Made by a program: the position numbers and the translations under genes. Of a DNA stretch of 64,000 bases, positions 1-8,156 are shown piece by piece; within the stretch, counting starts at the first letter, position 1, and every line of letters begins with the position of its first letter. The notes under the pieces were generated by a model that made no database searches, was not told the origin of the DNA, and saw only the letters and a list, made by a program, of their open reading frames with translations. This stretch comes from CAWJPY01 sp963844865. Lineage in GTDB: Bacteria > Acidobacteriota > Thermoanaerobaculia > Thermoanaerobaculales > Sulfomarinibacteraceae. The DNA is taken from assembly GCA_963844865.1 (NCBI GenBank), contig CAWJPY010000005.1:434001-498000 (forward strand). Direction: 5' to 3'.

Positions 1-1278
1 CACCGCCCCCTCCTGGACGTCCCAGAAGCGCGGGATGAGCTGGGCGATCGTGCTCTTCCCCGCGCCCGACGGTCCCACCAGAGCCACCGTCGTGCCTCGT
101 CGCACCTCGAGGTCCACCTCGCGAAGGACCCAGCGGCCCGGCTCGTAGGCGAAGGAGACGCCCGCAAAGCGCACGCTCTCCGCCACGTCGTCGAGGGCGA
201 CCGCGTGCTGCTTCTCACGCACCTGGACCGGCGCGTCGACCACCTCGAACACCCGCTCCGCGGCCACGCTCGCCTGCTGCAGCGCCAGGTTGAACTTGTT
301 GAGCCGCTTGAGCGGGGTGTAGGAGCCGTACACGCCCAGGAGGAAGGCCGAGAAGTCACCCAGGGTCGTGCTCCCGGCCGCGATCTGGCTGGAGGCGTAG
401 CCGATGAGGGCCGCCGCCGCGGCCGCCCCCACCAGCTCCATGACCGGCGCGTTGGCCGCCTGCACGGCCCGGGCCCTGAGGCCGGCCACGAACTGGTGTT
501 GGCTGGCCCGGGCGAAGCGAGCCGACTCGTACGCCTCGGCGCCGTAGGCCTGCACGATGCGAATGCCGCGGAGGGACTCGTCCAGCACTCCGGCCAGGTC
601 CCCCATGCGCTCCTGGGACTGCCGGGACCGGTGTCTCAGCCGGCGGGAGAAGTGCACGACCGGCAGCAGGAGCACGGGTGCCACCGCCATGGTGACGGCG
701 GCCAGCCGGAAGTCCAGGGAGAACAGGTAGAGGAGCACCGCGGCCAGGGTGAGCACATCCTGCAGGAGGTCTCCGAGACGCTCCGCCAGCACCTGAGTGA
801 CGAGGCCCAGGTCGTGCACCACCCGCGACACCAGCACCGCTGGCGTGGTGCGGTGGAAGTAGCCGGGCCCCTGCCCAAGGAGGGAGTCGAACACCATGAC
901 TCTCAGATCGCGGGCGGTGGCGAGGCCGAAGCGCGCCCCGGCATACCTCGACACGTAGGCGAAGAGGTTCTTGACCAGGACTGCGATGAGGATCAGGCCC
1001 AGAATCGCCCCCCGACGCCCCACCGCCCACGCCTGGAGCCCCCGCTGGGCGTCGGCCACCAGACCGTCCAGCCACCCCACCAGGCCCCCTTCCGGTCCGG
1101 GGACGGGCGTCGCGACCGCCGCCTCGGGCCGCAGGAGCTGGTCGTACACGGGTCGGATCAGGTTGTAGCTGAAGACGGTGGCGGCGGCCACCAGAACCAT
1201 GCCCAGCACCGCGGCCCCCAGCCACGGGGCGTGCCGCCGTCCCACCCTCAGGGCACGGAGGAAATCGCGCACGAGCAC
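1..1278 (-). CDS. ABC exporter, fused permease-ATPase, MsbA-like (3' end cut by window edge)
   Basis: This is the N-terminal 426 codons of a half-size ABC exporter. One long transmembrane domain (about residues 1-340) is followed by the start of the nucleotide-binding domain, with a Walker A GPSGAGKST just before the window edge. The Q-loop, signature and Walker B lie outside the window. The first ~70 residues carry an extended loop between TM1 and TM2. The start is GTG at 1278, with GTG at 1272 as an alternative and only a weak GGGG ahead of it. The architecture and the nearby lipid A genes suggest lipid or LPS-core flipping, as for MsbA. That role is inferred, because substrate cannot be read from this family. 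The upstream spacer is filled with inverted-repeat elements. Confidence 0.85.
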   Translation of the reverse strand, partial: MLVRDFLRALRVGRRHAPWLGAAVLGMVLVAAATVFSYNLIRPVYDQLLRPEAAVATPVPGPEGGLVGWLDGLVADAQRGLQAWAVGRRGAILGLILIAVLVKNLFAYVSRYAGARFGLATARDLRVMVFDSLLGQGPGYFHRTTPAVLVSRVVHDLGLVTQVLAERLGDLLQDVLTLAAVLLYLFSLDFRLAAVTMAVAPVLLLPVVHFSRRLRHRSRQSQERMGDLAGVLDESLRGIRIVQAYGAEAYESARFARASQHQFVAGLRARAVQAANAPVMELVGAAAAAALIGYASSQIAAGSTTLGDFSAFLLGVYGSYTPLKRLNKFNLALQQASVAAERVFEVVDAPVQVREKQHAVALDDVAESVRFAGVSFAYEPGRWVLREVDLEVRRGTTVALVGPSGAGKSTIAQLIPRFWDVQEGAV

Positions 1279-1332
1279 AGCTTACCCCGGCGGCAGTGAG
1301 CGGCGGCAACGCCCTCGCCCGCGTCGGGTCCG

Positions 1333-1415
1333 CCAGAGTGGGAGCCAGGCACCGTCGAAGATGCGGCTCCTGCCCTTCTCGGCTCGATCGTGACGGTGCC
1401 TGGCACCCTCTCTGG
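1333..1415. repeat. ~84-bp inverted-repeat element, copy 1
   Basis: The left end starts CCAGAGTGGGAGCCAGGCAC and the right end finishes GTGCCTGGCACCCTCTCTGG. They are inverted copies of about 22 bp with two mismatches, around a ~39-bp unrelated core. The same structure recurs at 22531-22615 and 53038-53121. It has no coding capacity. It looks like a non-autonomous palindromic element (MITE- or REP-like). Confidence 0.75.
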
Positions 1416-1456
1416 TTCTTTCGAAGCGAGTGCCTCTCGCATGCCCGACTCGCGAG

Positions 1457-1528
1457 CCGGTGCCAGGCACCGGGTCTTGCGCTCAAAGACGGTGGTGCGC
1501 CGCTTCCCGAACGGTGCCTGGCACCGCC
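1457..1528. repeat. Two further GGTGCC(A/T)GGCACC palindromes (partial element)
   Basis: GGTGCCAGGCACC at 1459-1471 and its reverse complement at 1513-1525 bracket ~41 bp. The outer CCAGAG/CTCTGG arms of the full element are missing. The whole 1279-1623 spacer is made of these repeats plus a short GAGCGGCGGCA tract near 1293; no gene is visible in it. Confidence 0.6.
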
Positions 1529-1589
1529 TCTCGCGTTCCCCCGCAGGAGCTCCACGGACTGAATGGAACGAGAGTCTGCCGCCCGACGA

Positions 1590-1595
1590 TATAGT
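1590..1595 (+). promoter_or_regulatory. -10 box ahead of the macrodomain gene
   Basis: TATAGT (5 of 6 to TATAAT) stands out in a GC-rich spacer, 28 nt before the start codon. No convincing -35 is seen at 16-18 bp. Confidence 0.4.
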
Positions 1596-1623
1596 GACCG
1601 GGACATCTCACCGGGAGGAACGC

Positions 1624-2175
1624 ATGGACCGGTCGGAGCTCGAGGAACGCGTCGTCGGGGGCTGCACCATCGTCGCCGTGCTCGGCGACCTCACGGCCGA
1701 GGAGGTGGACGCCGTCGTCAACGCCGCCAACTCCCATCTGGCCCACGGTGGCGGGCTGGCCGGGGCGATCGTGCGCCGCGGCGGCCGCGTCATCCAGGAG
1801 GAGTCCGACCGACTGGCCCCGGTGGCGGTGGGCGGCACCGCGGTGACGGGCGCCGGCGCCCTCCCCTGCCGCTGGGTCATCCACGCGGTGGGGCCCCGCT
1901 GGGGAGAGGGTGACGAGGAAGCCAAGCTGCGCTCTGCGGTGCGCTCGAGCCTCGAGGAGGCCGAGGGACTCGGCGCACGCTCCATCGCCCTGCCCGCCAT
2001 CTCCACCGGCATCTTCGGATACCCGAAGGTCGAGGGCACCAGGGTGATCGTGGACGAGGTCCTCGGGTGGCTCGGTGGCCACGCCGGGGCCCACCTGTCC
2101 GAGGTCCGGCTCACGGCCTTCGACCGGCCCACCGCCGAGCTGTTCGCCGCCGCGCTGCGCGCCGCGTGCCCGTGA
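1624..2175 (+). CDS. Macrodomain protein (ADP-ribose / O-acetyl-ADP-ribose hydrolase type)
   Basis: A stand-alone 183-residue macrodomain. It has the diagnostic VNAANSHLAHGGGLAGAI loop that binds the distal ribose (about residues 35-52) and the glycine-rich phosphate loop ISTGIFGYP (about 125-133). Proteins of this size bind ADP-ribose and often remove ADP-ribose or deacetylate O-acetyl-ADP-ribose; the exact activity here is inferred. The start is ATG 1624 with GGGAGGA eight bases ahead. It is a single cytoplasmic gene with no operon partner: an inverted-repeat spacer lies upstream and pepA has its own promoter downstream. No toxin partner such as DarT is adjacent. Confidence 0.88.
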   Translation: MDRSELEERVVGGCTIVAVLGDLTAEEVDAVVNAANSHLAHGGGLAGAIVRRGGRVIQEESDRLAPVAVGGTAVTGAGALPCRWVIHAVGPRWGEGDEEAKLRSAVRSSLEEAEGLGARSIALPAISTGIFGYPKVEGTRVIVDEVLGWLGGHAGAHLSEVRLTAFDRPTAELFAAALRAACP

Positions 2176-2302
2176 CGAGGCCCGAGGTAAGCAACCTCCG
2201 TGCCCACCCTCCCTGCCCAGGGCCGGCCACATGCCCGCGCCTGGATCATAAGCTACTGATGCAATTGAACTAACCCGAGAGGATGCGGCCGTGATCTGAA
2301 TA

Positions 2303-2311
2303 TGTTACAAT
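2303..2311 (+). promoter_or_regulatory. Extended -10 promoter of pepA
   Basis: TGTTACAAT is a TGN extended -10 box followed by a ~34-nt leader. There is no good -35 at 17 bp, as expected for extended -10 promoters. The same TGNTACA(A/T)T form occurs before 14004 and 14700. Confidence 0.5.
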
Positions 2312-2351
2312 TTCCGCCCGGATTGGACCGGACGGAGGCGTAAACTACCCC

Positions 2352-3842
2352 ATGGCTGATCTTTACCAGTTTAGGACCCTTCCCGAAGAGCCGCTGGACT
2401 GCCTGTACGTGCTGCAGTGCTCCGGCAGCGACCCCATCGACGGCCTCGAGCTTTCGGCCAAGGACCGCAAGACCCTCAAGCAGAAGGCGAAGGCCCTTGC
2501 ACCCCGCGGCGAGGAGGGCGAGCTGATCTCCGGCGAGTGCCCCATCGCCATCGCCCGCCGGCTCACGTTCGTGGGGCTCGGCGAGGAGCGCAAGCTCTCC
2601 CACGCTCGGCTGCGCGCGGGCCTCGACCGGGTCATGAAACAGGCCACCAAGAACCGGGAGTACCAGATCGGGGTCGCCATTCCGGTCCGCGTCCATGGCC
2701 TGTCGGACCTGGAGTCGCGGTTGTTCGCCCTGCGCGAGGCGTCCATCGCCGACTACACCTTCGACCACTTCAAGTCCAAGAAGAACGAGTTCGACAAGAT
2801 CGACGGCCTGCACGTCATCCCCCTGGCCGGCGAGTCCGAGGAGGAGCTCGAGGAGCGGCTGAACGCGGTGCGCCTCCTGCGGACGGCCACCCAGCTCGCC
2901 CGCGACCTGGCCAACCGGCCCGCCAACGACCTCACGCCCGAGGCGCTGGCGTCGGCGGTCCGGGAGATGAGTGAGGAGGTGACCGGCCTCAGGATCACGG
3001 TCATGGGCCTCAAGGAGCTCCAGAAGGAGAAGATGGGCGGCATCCTCGGTGTGGCCCAGGGCTCCGCCGAGGAGCCCCGGCTCATCGTCATCGAGCACCG
3101 GCCCAAGAAGCCCAAGAAGTCGGTGGTGCTGGTGGGCAAGGGCGTCACGTTCGACTCCGGAGGCATCTCCATCAAGCCGGCCAAGGGCATGGAGAGCATG
3201 AAGTACGACATGGCCGGCGCGGCGACCGTGATCGGGATCATGCGCGCGGTGGCTCAGCTCGAGCTCCCGCTGAAGGTGGTGGGTCTGGTGCCGGCCGCCG
3301 AGAACATGCCCTCCGGAATGGCTCTCAAGCCGGGCGACATCATCACCACCGCCAGCGGCAAGACCGTGGAGGTGGACAACACCGACGCCGAGGGACGGCT
3401 GCTCCTGGCCGACGCGCTCCACTATGCCGAGCGGTTCAACCCGGACATCATCATCGACTTCGCCACCCTCACCGGCGCCTGCGTGGTGGCCCTGGGTCAC
3501 GAGGCCGCGGGCCTCATGAGCAACGACGAGGAGCTGACGGCCACCCTCCGCAAGATCGGCGACACCGTTGGCGAGCGGGTGTGGCCCCTGCCCCTCTACG
3601 ACGAGTACCTGAGCTACCTGAAGAGCGACTGGGCGGACCTCAAGAACACCGGCAGCCGTTGGGGCGGAGTGGTCACCGCGGGCGCCTTCCTGTCGCAGTT
3701 CGTGCCCAACAAGGTGGCCTGGGCCCACCTCGACATCGCCGGCGTCGGCTACCACGAGAAAGAGCACAACGGGCTCCCCGTGGGCGCCTCGGGCTTCGGG
3801 GTGTCCCTGGTGGTCAACTACCTCCAGCATCTGCTCAAGTAA
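2352..3842 (+). CDS. pepA: Leucyl aminopeptidase, M17 family
   Basis: A cytosolic dizinc aminopeptidase that trims N-terminal residues from peptides. The 496 residues match the family's ~500. The variable N-terminal domain (about 1-165) precedes the catalytic domain, where GKGVTFDSGGISIKP (from about 263) supplies metal-binding Lys and Asp. The M17 signature NTDAEGRLLLADAL (from about 343) supplies the remaining Asp and Glu ligands. The start ATG 2352 gives MADLYQF and lies ~40 nt downstream of a clear extended -10 box. PepA in some bacteria also binds DNA at Xer sites, but nothing here tests that. A GC-rich hairpin follows the stop. Confidence 0.95.
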   Translation: MADLYQFRTLPEEPLDCLYVLQCSGSDPIDGLELSAKDRKTLKQKAKALAPRGEEGELISGECPIAIARRLTFVGLGEERKLSHARLRAGLDRVMKQATKNREYQIGVAIPVRVHGLSDLESRLFALREASIADYTFDHFKSKKNEFDKIDGLHVIPLAGESEEELEERLNAVRLLRTATQLARDLANRPANDLTPEALASAVREMSEEVTGLRITVMGLKELQKEKMGGILGVAQGSAEEPRLIVIEHRPKKPKKSVVLVGKGVTFDSGGISIKPAKGMESMKYDMAGAATVIGIMRAVAQLELPLKVVGLVPAAENMPSGMALKPGDIITTASGKTVEVDNTDAEGRLLLADALHYAERFNPDIIIDFATLTGACVVALGHEAAGLMSNDEELTATLRKIGDTVGERVWPLPLYDEYLSYLKSDWADLKNTGSRWGGVVTAGAFLSQFVPNKVAWAHLDIAGVGYHEKEHNGLPVGASGFGVSLVVNYLQHLLK

Positions 3843-3848
3843 CGGGGG

Positions 3849-3881
3849 CGGGCGACCGCCGCCGCGGCGTGGCGTCGCCCG
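3849..3881. terminator. GC-rich hairpin after pepA
   Basis: CGGGCGAC at 3849-3856 pairs perfectly with GTCGCCCG at 3874-3881 just after the pepA stop. No T-run follows, so it may be a 3'-end-stabilising hairpin or a weak terminator. Confidence 0.35.
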
Positions 3882-3891
3882 AGCCTTGTGC

Positions 3892-5040
3892 ATGGACGAG
3901 ACCAGACCTTCACTCCCCCGCGCACTTCGTCTCGGCCCCGTGGAGGTGTCGCCGCCGGTGGTGCTGGCGCCCATGGCGGGCGTCACCAACTACCCGTTCC
4001 GCTCGCTGTGCCGACGTTTCGGCGCCGCCCTGTATGTGAGCGAGATGATCACCGCCCGGGCCCTGGTGGAGGGCGCCGCCAAGGCGAGCCGGCTGGCCGA
4101 GTTCGGGCCCGGCGAGTCCCCGCGCAGCCTGCAGCTCTACGGCGTCGATCCCCACTTCGTCGGCGAGGCGGTGGCACGACTGGTGGGCGAAGGCCGGGTC
4201 GATCACATCGACCTCAACTTCGGCTGTCCGGTGCGCAAGGTCACCCGGCGCGGTGGTGGGGCCGCCATTCCCGCCAAGCCGAGGCTCCTGCGCGCCATCG
4301 TGCGGGCGGCGGTGACGGCGGCGGGGACCATCCCGGTCACCATCAAGTTCCGCATGGGCATCGATGAGGACCTCCTGACCTTCGAGACCTCCGGTCGCAT
4401 CGCCGAGGACGAAGGGTGTGCGGCGGTGACCCTCCACGCCCGCACCGCGGCCCAGCTCTACGACGGCCGCGCCCGGTGGGACGCGATCGCGAGGCTGAAG
4501 CAGCTGGTCCGCTCCATCCCGGTCCTGGGCAACGGAGACATCTGGCAGGCCTCCGACGCGGTCGCCATGATGCGCTCCACCGGCTGCGACGGGGTGGTCA
4601 TCGGCCGCGGCTGCCTGGGACGGCCCTGGCTCTTTCGTGACCTGGTGGACGTGCTGGCGGGCCGCGAGCCGCGACCGGGACCCACCTTCGGCGAGGTCGC
4701 CGACACCATGCTCGAGCACGCGCGGCTCCTGGTGGAGTGGTTCGGCGCCGAGGAGCCCTCGCTGCTCGCCTTTCGCAAGCACGCAGGCTGGTACACCAAG
4801 GGCTTCCGCGCCAGCGGCAGGCTGCGGGAGCGCCTGATGCGGGTGGCGACGCTCGACGAGCTGCAGACGGCACTCTCCGGCGTCGACCGCGACGAGCCCT
4901 ACCCGGCCAACGCCCACCAGATGCGTCGCGGCAAGCGGGCCGGCACCCAGAAGGTCGCCTTGCCACCGGGCTTCCTCGACCACCTCGATGATGCGACTCC
5001 CCCACCCCCGGAAGCCGAGGACCCGGTCTCCGGCGGCTGA
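3892..5040 (+). CDS. dus: tRNA-dihydrouridine synthase (Dus family, DusB-like)
   Basis: An FMN enzyme that reduces uridine to dihydrouridine in the tRNA D-loop, using NADPH. The N-terminal VVLAPMAGVTNYPFRSL is the FMN-binding start of the TIM barrel. The catalytic cysteine is Cys112 in NFGCPVRK, and GNGDIW and GCDGVVIGRG form the phosphate-binding strands. The C-terminal helical tRNA-binding domain (about 250-345) contains RKHAGWYTKGF. The C-terminal tail after residue 345 is low in complexity. ATG 3892 is used; an in-frame TTG lies six bases earlier and no strong Shine-Dalgarno separates them. It sits 49 nt after pepA and may be co-transcribed. The DusA/B/C subtype is not certain. Confidence 0.92.
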   Translation: MDETRPSLPRALRLGPVEVSPPVVLAPMAGVTNYPFRSLCRRFGAALYVSEMITARALVEGAAKASRLAEFGPGESPRSLQLYGVDPHFVGEAVARLVGEGRVDHIDLNFGCPVRKVTRRGGGAAIPAKPRLLRAIVRAAVTAAGTIPVTIKFRMGIDEDLLTFETSGRIAEDEGCAAVTLHARTAAQLYDGRARWDAIARLKQLVRSIPVLGNGDIWQASDAVAMMRSTGCDGVVIGRGCLGRPWLFRDLVDVLAGREPRPGPTFGEVADTMLEHARLLVEWFGAEEPSLLAFRKHAGWYTKGFRASGRLRERLMRVATLDELQTALSGVDRDEPYPANAHQMRRGKRAGTQKVALPPGFLDHLDDATPPPPEAEDPVSGG

Positions 5041-5247
5041 GCCCCGCAGACCGGCGTGCGTCGGAGAGCCGCATCAGGCTTCTTCCGACACCCCATGGGG
5101 GTTGATCCCGGGTCTCGATTCCGGGTGGATTCAGAAAGCACGACCTGCCCGCCCTGTGTTTTACACAACGAAGGGCTCCAGGTGGCCGGCCCGGGGGATC
5201 GGGCTGTGGCTCTGGAGTGCGCTATGACAACCGAAAGGAGAGAAACG

Positions 5248-5844
5248 ATGAGTAGATTGACACGAAACCTCATGCCGGCTGTGGCTGTCGGCCTCCTCCT
5301 TCTTCCGGCGCTCAGCGCGTCCGCCAGCGACGCGAACGAGAGCTGGGAGAGCATGAGGGTGCAGGCGAAGCAGGAGAAGATCGACACCATGGCGAACCAG
5401 GCCCTCCACGAGGTCCTGGCCAAGAGCCCGAAGGCCAATGCCCTCTACGAGAAGGCATACGGCTGGGCCGCGTTCTCCGACCTCAAGGTCGCCTTCGGCC
5501 TCTCCGGCGCCGGTGGCAAGGGCGTGGCCGTGAACATCAAGACCGGCCTACGCACCTACATGGACATGGGCAGCGCCGGCGCCGGCCTTCAGCTCGGCGT
5601 GAAGAAGTACGAGGTGGTGTTCCTGTTCGAGAACAGGGAGACGTTTGACAACTTCGTCAACAACGGCTGGTCCGCCGGTGCGGGCGCCAGCGCCATCGGT
5701 GGCACGGCCGGCGGAGGGGTCCAGGCTTCGTTCGTGAACGGCATCGCCGCCTATGAGCTCACCAAGGGCGGGCTCATGGCCAGTGCCGACATCTCCGGGA
5801 CCAAGTACTGGAAGAGCGACGAGCTCAACGGAACCGAGCACTAG
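5248..5844 (+). CDS. Secreted SYLF/YSC84-domain protein, paralogue 1
   Basis: A 198-residue exported protein. A signal peptide (Lys/Arg-poor start, hydrophobic stretch at about 8-24, ASA cleavage region) precedes a YSC84/SYLF domain. Family features visible are KAYGWAAFSDLKVAFGLSG, the glycine-rich GGKGVAVN, and the closing ADISGTKYW. SYLF domains bind lipid, mainly phosphoinositides in eukaryotes; in bacteria these are periplasmic proteins of unknown function. The start ATG 5248 has AAAGGAGA at good spacing. A near-identical architecture is encoded immediately downstream (6083-6667), so the pair arose by tandem duplication. A strong intrinsic terminator separates them. Confidence 0.85.
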   Translation: MSRLTRNLMPAVAVGLLLLPALSASASDANESWESMRVQAKQEKIDTMANQALHEVLAKSPKANALYEKAYGWAAFSDLKVAFGLSGAGGKGVAVNIKTGLRTYMDMGSAGAGLQLGVKKYEVVFLFENRETFDNFVNNGWSAGAGASAIGGTAGGGVQASFVNGIAAYELTKGGLMASADISGTKYWKSDELNGTEH

Positions 5845-5924
5845 AGCTCCCCACCCGAGCCGTCGGGCGCATGACGGCCTTGTTGCGTCCGGTGGCAATC
5901 GGTCATCGGATGAGACCTACGTCA

Positions 5925-5958
5925 CGCGGTGTCCCATGACACCGCGTTTCATTTTCTC
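5925..5958 (+). terminator. Intrinsic terminator after SYLF paralogue 1
   Basis: A perfect 10-bp stem, ACGCGGTGTC at 5925-5934 and GACACCGCGT at 5939-5948, with loop CCAT. A T-rich stretch TTCATTTTCT follows. It lies 80 nt after the stop, so the two SYLF genes are separate transcription units. Confidence 0.7.
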
Positions 5959-6082
5959 CGTTTCCGATACAATGCCCGCCATCGGCCACGGGGACCCGGC
6001 CGGAGGCGGTGAAACGCGACAAGGCGTCATGCCGGCGTTGCAGCATCTCCGGCGAGGCCACCCCGGAAAGGAGCGGCGGCTG

Positions 6083-6667
6083 ATGCGCACGATGCAGTGG
6101 AAACCGTTCATCCTGTTCGCCTTGGTGGCGCTGTGGGTCGGCGTCGGCGTCGCAGCAGCTCAGCAGGACCAGGACTGGAGGAGCCTGAAGCGAGAAGCGA
6201 AACGGGCGCGGATCGACGAGATGGCGGACCTCGCCCTCAAGAAGGTCCTCGCAGGCAACGAGAAGGCCCAGACGCTGTACGACAAGGCGTACGGCTGGGC
6301 GGCGTTCGACAACCTCAAGCTCGCCCTCGGCTTCTCGGGCGGGGGTGGCAACGGGGTCGCCGTCGCCAAGGCCTCGGGCGACCGCACCTACATGAAGATG
6401 GGCACCTTCGGCGTCGGGTTGGGCATCGGTGGCAAGAAGTACCAGGTGGTGTTCCTGTTCCAGGACCAGAAGACCTTTGACGGCTTCGTGCAGAGGGGCT
6501 GGCAGGCGGACGCCGCAGCCGGAGCCGTGGCGGGCAACCAGGGCGTCAACGTGCAGACCGACTTCGTCAACGGTCTCGCCGTCTACCAGCTCACCGACAC
6601 CGGGCTGATGGCGAACGCCGACATCGCCGGCACCAAGTACTGGAAGAACAAGAAGCTGAACCGCTGA
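6083..6667 (+). CDS. Secreted SYLF/YSC84-domain protein, paralogue 2
   Basis: A 194-residue exported protein with a signal peptide (hydrophobic at about 8-25, cleavage after VAAA) and one SYLF domain. It aligns end to end with the product of 5248-5844: KAYGWAAFDNLKLALGFSG, GGNGVAVAK, VVFLFQDQKTFDGFV and ADIAGTKYWK. ATG 6083 is chosen because AAAGGAG is 9 bases ahead and the signal peptide starts there. A TACAAT box at 5969-5974 may be its own promoter. The function is not known beyond probable lipid association in the periplasm. The 84-nt gap to 6751 allows co-transcription with the next small exported protein. Confidence 0.83.
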   Translation: MRTMQWKPFILFALVALWVGVGVAAAQQDQDWRSLKREAKRARIDEMADLALKKVLAGNEKAQTLYDKAYGWAAFDNLKLALGFSGGGGNGVAVAKASGDRTYMKMGTFGVGLGIGGKKYQVVFLFQDQKTFDGFVQRGWQADAAAGAVAGNQGVNVQTDFVNGLAVYQLTDTGLMANADIAGTKYWKNKKLNR

Positions 6668-6750
6668 CGGGGACGGCCGCTGCCCGAAGTGCCGGCATAT
6701 CGCGGCCGGGACCGTGGTTTCAACAAACGGCGATCCCGGAGGTACGAATC

Positions 6751-7215
6751 ATGAAGCCCATCATCCCCATGTCCATCGTCCTGTTGGCGCTGCTGGCGCC
6801 CACCGTGCACGCCCAGGCGTCGGAGCAGAGCCCGCTCTCCGAGCAAGCCATCGAGGCCAAGCGAAGCGCCCGGGTCGGCGCAGCCCTGGACCTCACCGCG
6901 GCGCAGGAGAAGGCTTTCTGGCCGCTGTATGAGTCCTACCGCGCCGAGGTGGCCACCATCAATGGCCGCCGCTTCAAGCTGACCATGGATTTCATGGACA
7001 GGCGCGGCAGCCTCACCGACGACGAGGCTCAGGCCATGCTCGCCGACTACCTCGGCATCGAGAGCGCCTATGTGAGCCTCCTCCAGAGCTACGCCCAGAA
7101 GTTCTCCACGGTGCTGCCGCCCGCGAAGGTGCTGCTGCTCTTCCAGACCGAGGACGAGCTCGACGGCAACCTGGGCACGGAGGTCGCGGCGCCCAACCCG
7201 CCGCTGGGGGGGTAG
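6751..7215 (+). CDS. Small periplasmic helical protein (Spy/CpxP-like in outline)
   Basis: A 154-residue exported protein. A signal peptide (about 1-22, ending VHAQA) is followed by a mostly helical body. It contains DLTAAQEKAFWPLYESYRAE, which resembles the LTxxQ repeats of Spy/CpxP-type periplasmic chaperones, plus GSLTDDEAQAML. The C-terminal end is proline-rich. GGAGG precedes ATG 6751. The family assignment is by pattern only. Its position behind two exported lipid-binding-type proteins suggests an envelope-maintenance cluster, which is an inference. Confidence 0.65.
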   Translation: MKPIIPMSIVLLALLAPTVHAQASEQSPLSEQAIEAKRSARVGAALDLTAAQEKAFWPLYESYRAEVATINGRRFKLTMDFMDRRGSLTDDEAQAMLADYLGIESAYVSLLQSYAQKFSTVLPPAKVLLLFQTEDELDGNLGTEVAAPNPPLGG

Positions 7216-7225
7216 GCCGGGTCAC

Positions 7226-8137
7226 TCACCTGGTCTTTGCGGCAGCCGGGGCGCGGACGCTCACCCAGCCCTCGCGGCCGGTCACCTCGGTCCGCTCCAA
7301 GGCAGCCACCGGCGGCGATGCTGACCCATCGGGGAGGAGCTCGGACAGGGGTCCCAGCCGCCACCCATGGTCGCGGCAGGTGTGGACGAAGCGGTCGAAC
7401 TGCCCCGCACAGGCGATGCCCTCCACCTCGGCGTGCACGGTGAGGACGTTGTAGGCGCCCGGCCGGATCCTGTCCAGCAGCCAGCCGTTCCACTCCGCAG
7501 CGGCGACCTCCCGTCCCACGACCTCGTCGTAGGTGGGGAGATTGACAGGAACCTGGGGCGTCGTCAGCACCCGCCCGCGCACACGAGGAAGGAACACGCC
7601 CTCGCCTCGGCAGTCGGAGCCATAGCGGAAGCGACCCATCTTCTCCTTCGCCTCGAGCGCGGCATCGGTGATGCGCCAGGCCGGGGCCGCCGAGCAGGTG
7701 GGAGGTACGCCGATCCGTTCCATCTCCGCTACCCCGCGCTCCAGCACGGCCTGCACCGCCCCCGCTCCGAGCCGGTCCACCGCCACCTGCCAGCGGTGAT
7801 GGTCCCACGCATGGAGACCGATCTCATGCCCGGCATCGGCGCACGCCCGCAGCACCGGGCCCAGCCGGCGGCCGATGCGCGGCCCCGGCCACAGGGTGCC
7901 CCGGAGCAGCACGCTCCACCCGTAGAGACTGGCAGCCCGGCTGCGCAGCATCTTCAGGAGGAAGCGCGGCTTCAGCAGACGCCACAGGTGGCGGCCCATG
8001 TTGTCGGGGCCGACGCTGAAGAAGAAGGAGGCCGTGACGCCATGGGCGCCGAGCACGCGCACCAGCTCGGGCACACCCTCGCGGGTGCCTCGCAAGGTGT
8101 CGACATCGACCCGGAGGCCGACGAACGGCTCACTCAT
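7226..8137 (-). CDS. arnD: 4-deoxy-4-formamido-L-arabinose-phosphoundecaprenol deformylase ArnD
   Basis: A polysaccharide-deacetylase (NodB-fold) enzyme that deformylates undecaprenyl-phosphate-L-Ara4FN to the L-Ara4N donor. At 303 residues it is close to the ~296 of E. coli ArnD. Visible metal and catalytic features are the early VDVDTLRGT (paired Asp) and HEIGLHAWDHHRWQ, which carries the His-xxx-His zinc pair. The ArnD-type ending NVLTVHAEVEGIA is also present. ATG 8137 lies 22 nt after the arnA stop, so it is the last gene of the arnB-C-A-D run. No transmembrane anchor is evident at the N-terminus. Confidence 0.92.
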   Translation of the reverse strand: MSEPFVGLRVDVDTLRGTREGVPELVRVLGAHGVTASFFFSVGPDNMGRHLWRLLKPRFLLKMLRSRAASLYGWSVLLRGTLWPGPRIGRRLGPVLRACADAGHEIGLHAWDHHRWQVAVDRLGAGAVQAVLERGVAEMERIGVPPTCSAAPAWRITDAALEAKEKMGRFRYGSDCRGEGVFLPRVRGRVLTTPQVPVNLPTYDEVVGREVAAAEWNGWLLDRIRPGAYNVLTVHAEVEGIACAGQFDRFVHTCRDHGWRLGPLSELLPDGSASPPVAALERTEVTGREGWVSVRAPAAAKTR

Positions 8138-8156
8138 GGATGACTTCCCGCGACCG

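Noticed and set aside
3849..3881. A strong intrinsic terminator after pepA
   Set aside because: The stem is perfect but no T-run follows and dus starts 11 nt later. It is kept only as a hairpin of uncertain role.
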